DNA of 21,686 nt from Planctomycetaceae bacterium (GTDB taxonomy: Bacteria > Planctomycetota > Planctomycetia > Pirellulales > Thermoguttaceae), in the NCBI GenBank assembly GCA_031267635.1, contig JAIRYX010000255.1:1-21686 (forward strand). Direction: 5' to 3'. The position numbers and the translations under genes were made by a program. How positions within the stretch are numbered: position 1 is the first letter of the stretch; every line of letters begins with the position of its first letter. Shown here piece by piece: positions 10,401-15,700 of this stretch. A model generated the notes under the pieces. That model was given only the letters and a program-made list of their open reading frames with translations. It was not told the DNA's origin and did not search any database.

Positions 10401-11611
10401 GCCGCCGCCGCTTTGCGTTCCGATGCGGGCAATTTGTGGTTTTCGAGGGCGACAAGTCCCCATTGCGAAATCGTGTCGGGATTGTTCGGTTCGTTTTTAT
10501 CGATGACGGCATATTGCTTGTCCGCTTCGTCAAACTCGCGGTCGTTGACATACAAGTCAATCAACGCTAAACGAAGAGCCGCGTTAGACGGAGATTTCTC
10601 CAAAGTTTTGATTAAGAGTTCTTTTGCGTCGGCGGTTCGCCCGAGCCGCACCATTGCCGTTGCCAGCCGCCGCGTCGTTTCCACGTCATTGGGATGCTTT
10701 GCCAGCCGCTTTTGATAATAACCGGCAAGTCCGGCATAATCCGCTTGACGTACAAAGACTCGTTCAATCCGGTTGCGCACGGAATCGGCAAGCCAGTTAT
10801 CTCTTGCCAGTTCATCGAGCAATTTTTCAAAATCGTTAATCGCGTTCTGCTTGTTTCCCATTCGGATTTTTATATCCGCCGCTGAAAGCACAAACCGGAC
10901 GCGGGCGTAATTGTCTTTTTTTGCCGCTGCCATTTCCGCTAATTTTTGATAACGACCGAGCGCATGATCATATTTTCCTTCTTCTTCAAGCGTTTCGGCG
11001 ATTCGTACAAGAATATCCGAATCATCGGGAAACATTTCTTCCATTTTATTCCAGAGATTCGCCGATTTTTCCCTATCGCCGAACCGTTCATAAACCCGTC
11101 CGAGCGTTTGCATAACGTTTAGAATATCATTACGCGAAGGTTTTCGTTCCGCCGCTCGCTCCAAAGCCGCCGCCGCATCCTGCAAACGTCCCTGCGCAAT
11201 AAACGTCTCACCAAGATAAAACGAAGCGAGTGCGTCGTTTATGTCGAGTGATTCCGCTTTTTGAAACGCTTTTATCGTTCCGTTGTCGTCATTGCGTCGA
11301 GAAAGAACCAATCCCAAAAGAAGATGCGATTTTGCGTCATGAGGATGATCTACCGTTAATTTTCGGCATTTTTCCACTAACTCGCCAACCTGCCCGGCGT
11401 CTATATAATAACTGTAAACGCGATCCAGCGACGTGCCGCGACGTGGATTTTTCGCCAAAATTGTCCAAAACCGGTCAATGACCGTTTTTTCTCGATTTTC
11501 TTGTTCAGTACTATCCGCCGATTGACTTTGTGCGTCAACCTTTTGCAGAAAGAGAATTGCGGAAAAACCACAAAAAAGAATCACCAACAATTTGAAAAGA
11601 GTACGTTTCAT
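1487..11611 (-). CDS. Giant secreted TPR protein with C-terminal beta-sandwich-like domain
   Basis: A protein of about 3374 residues with no assignable reaction. The ATG at 11611 is chosen over one 13 codons upstream because it has GGAG seven bases ahead and opens a clean signal peptide: MKRT, a hydrophobic core to about residue 24, then VDA before Q28 as a likely cleavage site. Residues about 75-970 are degenerate TPR helical repeats (patterns such as LGLVLSRRND and SFYLGETFIAQGR). A Ser/Gly/Asn- and aromatic-rich linker follows (about 1005-1060). More helical and TPR-like sequence runs to about 3040. At about 3057-3275 a beta-rich segment starting VVYETDFEN resembles a lectin or jelly-roll module. 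The last 95 residues contain ANAARWRLVAAGDATVDFV, which recalls a helical motif I know from planctomycete proteins. Role is inferred only as a periplasmic or surface scaffold. The gene is flanked by inverted copies of a composite repeat. Confidence 0.85.
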   Translation of the reverse strand: MKRTLFKLLVILFCGFSAILFLQKVDAQSQSADSTEQENREKTVIDRFWTILAKNPRRGTSLDRVYSYYIDAGQVGELVEKCRKLTVDHPHDAKSHLLLGLVLSRRNDDNGTIKAFQKAESLDINDALASFYLGETFIAQGRLQDAAAALERAAERKPSRNDILNVMQTLGRVYERFGDREKSANLWNKMEEMFPDDSDILVRIAETLEEEGKYDHALGRYQKLAEMAAAKKDNYARVRFVLSAADIKIRMGNKQNAINDFEKLLDELARDNWLADSVRNRIERVFVRQADYAGLAGYYQKRLAKHPNDVETTRRLATAMVRLGRTADAKELLIKTLEKSPSNAALRLALIDLYVNDREFDEADKQYAVIDKNEPNNPDTISQWGLVALENHKLPASERKAAAAKIWLRLVNARPNDTATIIMVADLMTGGKINDEAEKLYQKAVELAPNDPSYREYLGLFYHRTEQKEKAVATLRQIAEGTRRTAANLTQLGSIFKGLGYADESREALKEAAELAPKDFNVQLAYLDAVLQSGDLNAMKYQLQTAEKLVETDEELQAFTTVETEAISKAGELTNTIETLEKAVANNHSNDAKAAKNLWRLAVYSRAAGQWDKAVSAIEQAMQIDVARQQSAKNATSTTSLTLMILGTAADIFTQAFDEKRAAEIYERLANADAAHRVDHLKRLANLQRDMGQSDKAIETARLVMATGAGNTANSRFYADMLIGVGRRSDGIEALRRAVRIDPADQVSLTALAEQLAQDGQLDEAIEITWRIFDRTEDLQGKIGQVGKLSNYYQQGNRFDQLVARLRQDVAELGKRRNSAYCLAQAHVTVGDYFAARNALEMLLTNVDDEKNSDTFLLDQLSRVSEMQGDLAAAVRYQEMLCDQTNQSQDRDRLLGLYYAAGERDKASSVYLQMTTSNVDFADQINVLDKLLAREDYSLAQQLLERMEMKHSGHWELMYRKMELTYWLAGKDAAQREQALKDADVLAAAIFASNNQDNELSAKEQTTSSKTVSSSGSISGGGNSASRSMGTNYSAWGFGQHQGYNNFAFNFYQPGMGTVSILATWGNQNHELIQTLFRERLQLELHYYQRGNITASVGEPEKPLFKPLNFGDAKFAAQMWQMKFAYDLDVIDFEKNHPEEAKLLKESGGLGKDVNPTRTIYASQTPVLTQNDRNDSPVSKQTEEEKAKIEKIEKALTFDRLLPLVEKIQNEFPDDSNDKTVLLARLRFEIYLDQQIRETAMDDDIIFPPSWETRINAMANNPNSIVGGSNSAAGKVTIKLGLLGEKDWKNSAFHVILQRTTAAAQLEFYELQDKETLIADAVKLIPQSTNPADKPTEKGNSKTLEKIFEAARENYDKILSDLRKQAEENIDGMTNNQRLDWLLRTTIEMADSDPKQMTSQIYYFNNLISGLPTIYHLLEHAGRKDDTAKLDDVIEKLAENMPQIYVIGMLIDDQESLEKRWLKAFSYGISVGKILPLPLGAEAMDVAAFTFEDMQKWVTKIKNTTIKNLTENKPLPLNIGAMQQMNSPEVVVSVLVIRYVSNKIKQKMPAIFGTQQLQVALQQIQPRGVGISYFGDVGLGGTIEAQKINNKIDKKELEAITQAKEELRRVLDFYLAVIGEIHAAEKNASNSAQSPALKTTVTIQTLASGRRGSSLLNNYRSYFQSTQIDANSLQNILQQIQLQTGNSQVMVNESNALNMADQFMHLLDLLVKDYEPGEGVTKEQIQANNAEWLKQYLTEKEQENLPDITAVIQQYRKTAETKSQHPLNSTNQQENIQDTLKSLEKEYAESKEKQESFPQTKLISLALIYKSQNELVKAAETLDEIPFTSASDVKTRETIILRMYSSVGENADQIKKRAEQAVNRLLGYQLTTEDLRTLRSSLIQLDRKAEAEAIRDRLLVSATDLNTMGELFNELRNNAGNDEKKKEQLVKYALKMYRSPALSTSRVLQSNSYERHLRDEAINVLQNAGKLGEIVEQIEAQWKSSPGSMDITLSLINIYNKAGRKDDAKKLLDQLKQSPIPDDSQKIIQFAQTLRSLGEQKDAAEWMSKGLAKKPELLFQGSYWDTMNFYQEINQQDKFLEFLKGMNPKIVLTHSSQFSELLSNMRNNGKYKKQVWEIFESLWQLKDGTDAERQQLRRSLINPWVWNGDSEPEIYPYFREVVWEAIAVPNEQSHARRGSQVVYSSIHYTQSWSSEGAKSLSYTFVNLAEKSKSLETLKKEVQEAVAAHEKIEENKRNWNCYFDAKMLEAMVDLKTNDVKHALEIFKTLKEKRQTLQYWENSNNFEMPLVQLLENQDDSQAIQLGIELCERAARLRQGGSSPIETLYQTKLIKLYLKSGNKEKGREEAVAVMKSNLTYLKHCATSNNGNVQIGNNYYSIYELSQILQSVGNLLKNTGEGIVLLKIYREQCEGQIWYKTFVNNKNWSHYSTMVRGIFDSVLERVSAEEIAANIEMFIPLPQTTLQTTDKKETEKTPNVPLFLGIYRKSFRKEMLSSIIAAKLFDALAVIAKNDVEKFATIRTSLDLLEKEHPNDFSVALTKTWCAMLANEPAENIAVQVKYCAKQTASDARQKQSDESLYAGAWIIAREIYMNPEKYDAERFADDCETLTVFATKYISKKLETSSSSASASSDKEAANALREEFHVWTPKQLADKLRVSLSVETLKNLLVQNGKLVNNLDSEFYNIRDQYIAVAKAGGTKDVLAVFESIWENGWMNNEDRNSTTFDRYRASQVLWIFDAVYHEAIARGDKGLAYESLKKIVLTDDPNKPLFFGIYNDLGGPNGRFRSLMSYLVESSSSTLEHAEELLRIIETKRQALADQPYQIFMLDALELSIAVMLRDTYQKETQETIQKLTAKFKKLVRDEKKPETGVLVLLVLAETLSPNSDDAWLESLNASLQISQQGLRYSRYAYHVIRRTGLFWKLEQTTDKTTIETLVDLAELYRKIVRESRNLEHIDGFRTAMDDQLLLILENVINNDNVPTAMKILKYFAEEPKDSQRYRDLGKYLDLLKTKLDALDESKRNELLTWLGNIKFEDIARESTKPIDTEGNKPRIAETFGLPTLPEGTVVYETDFENSVDKNWATPSRDYLVSHGKRRAIFGEFCNATPEFSLDKLPPHKFLRIRFDLYMFEGLDGLVGSQSHFGVDSWKMELSNGIVPIGTTFSNYDHDPNNQKQSYPDDYPPLFNRKPSWYNRVENEEIWANNLETGFYYGRHGAVEQNSFSGLYSGKSAVYAVDMIVPHAEETLGVTFSTQFQDGPYENSYNLSFGECWGLDNFRVETLNEPLKLTDEEVKRCFDALLAEATQDGVKANAARWRLVAAGDATVDFVEQWASAPENAAKCKELTAHGNFPGFRLERVLQLIHTQKSETLRKKLFEK

Positions 11612-11618
11612 TTTGAAT

Positions 11619-11622
11619 CTCC
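11619..11622 (-). promoter_or_regulatory. Ribosome binding site of the giant TPR gene
   Basis: GGAG on the minus strand about seven bases before the ATG at 11611. It decides against the upstream in-frame ATG at 11650, which would place 13 polar residues before the signal peptide. Confidence 0.7.
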
Positions 11623-11673
11623 TATTTTTTAGAAAAACGCAGTGCGACATTAGCGAAAAGCATTCAATCTTTT

Positions 11674-11679
11674 ATTATA
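11674..11679 (-). promoter_or_regulatory. Possible -10 box of the giant TPR gene
   Basis: TATAAT on the minus strand, about 63 bases before the chosen start. No good -35 box is found at 16-19 bases spacing, so this is only a candidate. Confidence 0.3.
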
Positions 11680-11737
11680 CATAAGGAAAATAAAAATTGT
11701 ATAGATTTCCCCAAAAAATATTTTTGATTCTTTCGCA

Positions 11738-11750
11738 GTAACTATTCAGT
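11738..11750 (+). repeat. Isolated half of the 55-bp repeat
   Basis: GTAACTATTCAGT is identical to the consensus left arm, but the following bases do not match and no partner arm is close by. It may be a remnant left after deletion or excision. Confidence 0.55.
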
Positions 11751-11828
11751 GGAATGTAAGTTGGATCATTTCGATGTGAGAATTTCGTATTCTTTAACCT
11801 CATTTCTACCTAATTTTCTTAACAAAAC

Positions 11829-11883
11829 GTAACTATTCAGTCGCTCAACGCAAATAAGTCTGTACAGGGAACTGAATAATTAC
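11829..11883 (+). repeat. 55-bp palindromic repeat, copy 4
   Basis: It begins GTAACTATTCAGTCGCTCAA and ends ACTGAATAATTAC. A near-consensus copy forming the left edge of composite element B. Confidence 0.8.
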
Positions 11884-11909
11884 CATCAATTTTATCGGAA
11901 AATATTATT

Positions 11910-12135
11910 ATTGCCGCCCTTATTTATGAAATTCCCTTAGTAGCCCGAATTGACGCCAAGATGCGCCCTTATTCCCTTATTTTTTACCACCAAGGCGACG
12001 AAGATGCACAAAGGTTGTTCGTTATAAATCCTTGGTGCGACTTTTTCGCCTTTGCGGTAAAAAAATAAGGGAATAAAAGGCGCGTTTGAAGGCGTTGTTG
12101 GCTACTAAGGAAACTTGATAAATAAGGGCGGCAAT
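11910..12135. repeat. Long palindrome, copy B
   Basis: Arms 11910-11984 and 12059-12135 share GCCGCCCTTATTTAT, CTTAGTAGCC and CCCTTATTTTTT as inverted repeats. Compared with copy A the centre has been replaced by a separate palindromic sequence, consistent with insertion at the tip of the hairpin. Confidence 0.8.
11985..12059. repeat. Nested palindrome in the centre of long palindrome B
   Basis: Imperfect inverted repeats TACCACCAAGGCGACGAAG (11985-12003) and CTTTTTCGCCTTTGCGGTA (12041-12059) enclose about 37 bases. The wording (CACCAAGG, GCAAAGGCG) resembles small intergenic repeats I know from many bacterial phyla. It is absent from palindrome A. Confidence 0.65.
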
Positions 12136-12152
12136 AGTAATATTTATTGACT

Positions 12153-12208
12153 GTAACTACCCAGTTGCTCGGTACGGATTTATCTGGCTTGAGCGATTGA
12201 ATAGTTAT
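12153..12208 (-). repeat. 55-bp palindromic repeat, copy 5
   Basis: It begins GTAACTACCCAGTTGCTC and ends GAGCGATTGAATAGTTAT, so both arms are recognisable but diverged. It is the right edge of composite element B. Confidence 0.7.
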
Positions 12209-12293
12209 AAAAATACTTCAAGCGGGTGAAATGATACGTTTCGATCCAAATCAAGCCCCACTTAAAAACAGTTTTTGTACTATAATTACCAGC

Positions 12294-12321
12294 TTGTCAA
12301 AATAAACTAGCGTGTTATAAT
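12294..12321 (+). promoter_or_regulatory. Probable promoter of uvrA
   Basis: TTGTCA (12294-12299), a 16-base spacer and TATAAT (12316-12321), with TG one base ahead of the -10 box as in extended -10 promoters. Transcription would start near 12328, giving an untranslated leader of about 380 bases before the ATG at 12708 that includes the hairpin at 12350-12379. A second TATAAT at 12281-12286 has no matching -35 box. Confidence 0.5.
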
Positions 12322-12349
12322 TTACAACTATATTGTTGTTCAAAATCTT

Positions 12350-12379
12350 GCAAATTTAATCAAAATAGATTAAATTTGC
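12350..12379 (+). promoter_or_regulatory. Perfect 12-bp hairpin or operator in the uvrA leader
   Basis: GCAAATTTAATC and GATTAAATTTGC are exact inverted repeats around the loop AAAATA. There is no T-run after it, so it does not look like a terminator. A 10-base direct repeat, ATATTGTTGT, lies on both sides (12330-12339 and 12399-12408). It could be a binding site for a dimeric regulator, perhaps one of DNA damage control, or an RNA structure. The role is inference only. Confidence 0.45.
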
Positions 12380-12447
12380 GTTCACTTGCGGTTTCCCAAT
12401 ATTGTTGTCTATCGAAATCTTTGGGATTGATTCTTTCACGACTCTAT

Positions 12448-12491
12448 ATGCCCCTCTGTGAAAAAACTGTTTTTATTTCTCACAGAGGCAT
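12448..12491. repeat. CACAGAGG-type palindrome
   Basis: ATGCCCCTCTGTGA (12448-12461) pairs with TCACAGAGGCAT (12480-12491) apart from two unpaired bases. The CACAGAGG wording resembles small repeats seen in intergenic DNA of many bacteria. It lies in the presumed uvrA leader. Confidence 0.55.
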
Positions 12492-12533
12492 GGAGGCACA
12501 AGGATGGCTTATAAATTTGAGTAGGAGAGTAAG

Positions 12534-12578
12534 TTGAAATCGGATTCCTACTATCGCCACTCTTGCAAACGGATGTAA
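12534..12578 (+). CDS. Possible 14-residue leader peptide before uvrA
   Basis: AGGAG at 12523-12527 stands six bases before a TTG that opens a 14-codon frame (MKSDSYYRHSCKRM) ending in TAA at 12576-12578. This Shine-Dalgarno site is better than anything directly before either uvrA start. Complementary AGTAGGA (12520-12526) and TCCTACT (12546-12552) could hide it in a hairpin. The frame is so short that chance is a serious alternative. Confidence 0.2.
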   Translation: MKSDSYYRHSCKRM

Positions 12579-12707
12579 GAAATGATTTGGAAACTCCATC
12601 GAAAAACGACTTTTAAAAATTTCCGGTATCAGAATCAATGGTTTGACGAAAATATATTATTACTTCCTCAAGATTTATCAGCCAACCTTTACTTTTTATT
12701 TTTCTTT

Positions 12708-15700
12708 ATGTCCGACATTATTATCAAAGGCGCACGGGAACATAACTTGCGCGATGTGGAGCTTCGGTTGCCGCGCAATCAGTTGATTTGTTTTACCGGC
12801 GTGAGCGGGAGCGGAAAAAGTTCGCTTGCGTTTGATACGCTTTATGCCGAAGGGCAGCGGCGGTATATCGAGAGTTTGTCGAGTTTTGCTCGGCAGTTTC
12901 TCGGACAACTTCCGAAACCGGACGTCGATCAAATTTCCGGCTTGAGTCCGTCAATTTCCATTTCACAAAAAGCGGGCGGACAAAATACTCGCTCGACAGT
13001 TGGAACAATCACGGAAATTTACGACTTTCTGCGCGTTCTTTACGCCCGTACCGCAACCGGATATTGTTATCAATGCGGCAAACCGATTGCGGCGCAAACA
13101 CGTCAGCAGATTATAGATCGCATTGAGACGCTGCCGGAAAATACGCGGTTTCTTATCCTCGCGCCTGTGATTCGCGGTCAAAAGGGCGAACACAAAGATT
13201 TGTTCGCCGATCTTCTCAAAAAAGGTTTTCTCCGCGCGAGAGTCGATGGCGAAATCGTGCGGCTGTCGCAAACATTGCAACTCGACCGTCAAATGCGGCA
13301 TAATATCGACGTGGTGATTGATCGGCTTACGCAAACCGGCGCAAGCGGACGGCAACGGTTGTCCGAAGCGGTGGAACGCGCGCTGGCAATCGGCGACGGT
13401 CAGCTTATTGTCACAATGGATTTTATCGAAAAGGATTCGCAGGAAAATTCCGACAATAAAAAAAAGTCCGCAAAAACAAACGATTTCAGCGATATTGCTC
13501 TTTCGGCAAATTACGCTTGTTCCGATTGCGGAATCAGTTTCGAGCCGCCGTCGCCGCAAATGTTTAGTTTCAATTCGCCGCAAGGAATGTGTCCGCATTG
13601 CGAAGGTCTCGGCGAATTTCATTCGTTTGATTCGTCTCTACTGATTCCCGATGCGACGAAAAATTTTCAGCAGGGTTGCGTTGTTCCTATCGGAAAATGG
13701 CGGGACATGGGGCGTTGGCGACGGCATATCTTTAGTGGCGTCGCGGAGTGGCTTGAGCGAAAATATGACCTGCCGAAAAATCATGTTCTTGAAACTGCGT
13801 GGGAAGAAGTGGATGAGCGTGTGAAAAAAGCGATGCTTTGGGGAACCGGCGACTCGCATATTACGTTCACATGGCGGAACGGCGTAAACGGTCATAAATG
13901 GGGCGGAACATACGAAGGAATCATTCCTCGCATGATGTCGCAATACCGCGAAACAAAAAGCAAAATGCAAAAAGCGGCAATGGAAAAATATATGAACGTC
14001 ATTCCGTGCGAATTTTGCAAAGGAAAACGTCTCAGCCAACAAGCATGTTCGTTCAAACTCGAAACTCTTTCCGACTCGCCGATTTTTCGCAAAAATAAAG
14101 TTTTGTCGCTGCCGGAAGTTTGTTCATTACAAGTTACCGAGTGCGCCGAGTTTTTCTCCATGTTGAATCTTTCGGAATCAGGTCAAAAAATTGCGGTTGA
14201 AGCGTTGAAAGAAATTCGTAATCGTCTCGGATTTTTAGTCAATGTCGGTTTGGATTATCTTTCGCTCGACCGAACCGCTCCAACGCTTTCCGGCGGCGAA
14301 TTGCAGCGAATCCGTCTTGCCGGTCAAATCGGCAGCGGATTGGTCGGCGTGTTGTACATTTTGGACGAACCGTCAATCGGACTTCATCCGCGCGATAACG
14401 ACCGGCTTATTACGACGTTGCAAAAACTCCGCGATCAAGGCAATACGGTCATTGTTGTCGAGCATGATGAAGAAACGATGCTTGCATCGGATTATCTTGT
14501 CGATTTCGGTCCCGGTCCCGGCGTTCACGGCGGAAACATTGTCGCATCGGGAAATATTGAACAGGTCTTAAAAAATCCGGCAAGTTTGACGGGAAAATAC
14601 CTTAATGGACAGGAAAAAATCGCAATTCCGTCCATGCGGCGCAGCGGTTCGGGAGAACATCTTGTTGTTCGAGGCGCAACGCATAATAACTTAAAAAACA
14701 TCGACATTGACGTTCCGCTTGGAAAATTCGTTTGCGTTACCGGCGTAAGCGGGAGCGGAAAAAGTTCGTTTGTCAACGATATTCTTGTCGAGTCGCTGAT
14801 GCGCGATTTGAACGGTGGACTTGGAACGCCGGGCGAACATGCCGGAATCGACGGTTTGGAACATCTCGACAAAATGATTTCTATTGACCAATCGCCGATT
14901 GGACGCACGCCGCGTTCTAATCCCGCGACGTACATTAAGCTGTTCGATGAAATCCGCAAATTGTATTCGGAGTTGCCGGATGCGCGGGCAAAAGGTTTTA
15001 CGCCGGGACGTTTCAGTTTCAATGTGGAAGGCGGGCGATGCGAAGCGTGCGAAGGGAACGGCTCGCAAAAACTCGAAATGGATTTTCTCGCCGATGTTTG
15101 GGTAACGTGTCCGGTTTGTCAAGGACGGCGTTTCAATCTTGACACGCTTTCCGTGAAGTTCAAAGGAAAATCTGTTGACCAAGTTTTAGATATGGGCGTA
15201 GAGGAAGCGTTGGAACATTTTGCCAACATTCCGAAAATTCGGCATAAAATTGCAACGCTTGCCGAAGTCGGTTTGGGGTATATGAAAATCGGTCAACCGT
15301 CGCCGACGCTTTCCGGTGGCGAAGCGCAGCGAATCAAACTTGCCCGCGAACTCGTCAAAAAAAGCACCGGACGGACATTGTATCTTCTTGACGAACCGAC
15401 AACCGGATTACATTTTGCCGACATTCGATTGTTGCTCAAAGTGCTACATGATTTTGTCGATGCGGGAAACACGGTGCTTGTTGTAGAACATAATCTTGAT
15501 GTGATTAAAACCGCCGATTGGATTATTGATCTTGGACCGGAAGGCGGTGCGGCGGGCGGTAACATTGTCGCGATCGGAACGCCGGAAGACGTTGCGAATT
15601 ATTCCAAATCGCATACCGGCAAAGCGTTGAAAAAATATGTCAATGGCGGCGATACCTGCTGTCCAATCACCCCAAAAGCAAACGAAACAATCGCGAAAGT

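Larger units (their letters stand above)
11829..12208. repeat. Composite palindromic element, copy B (inverted relative to A)
   Basis: A 380-bp unit: 55-bp palindrome (11829-11883), long palindrome (11910-12135) and another 55-bp palindrome (12153-12208). Its left side matches the reverse complement of the right side of element A, and its right side matches the reverse complement of A's left side, spacers included. The extra length compared with A is explained by a different, longer centre at 11985-12059. Confidence 0.8.
11612..12707. other. Divergent intergenic region between the TPR gene and uvrA
   Basis: About 1.1 kb with no convincing gene. In order it holds: a possible TPR-gene promoter (11674-11679), an isolated half repeat (11738-11750), composite palindromic element B (11829-12208), a good uvrA promoter (12294-12321), a perfect 12-bp hairpin (12350-12379), a CACAGAGG-type palindrome (12448-12491), and a possible 14-codon leader reading frame (12534-12578). 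Confidence 0.6.

Noticed and set aside
11612..11650. Start of the TPR gene 13 codons upstream
   Set aside because: It would put polar residues before a clean signal peptide, and the GGAG site serves the ATG at 11611.
12582..12707. N-terminal extension of UvrA by 42 residues from the upstream ATG
   Set aside because: The added sequence is unlike any UvrA N terminus known to me, while MSDIIIKGAREHNL begins exactly where family members do and places Walker A at the usual residue 31.
12963..13622. 219-residue minus-strand frame opposite uvrA
   Set aside because: It is antisense to conserved UvrA sequence including the zinc region, with no promoter, ribosome site or recognisable domain of its own.
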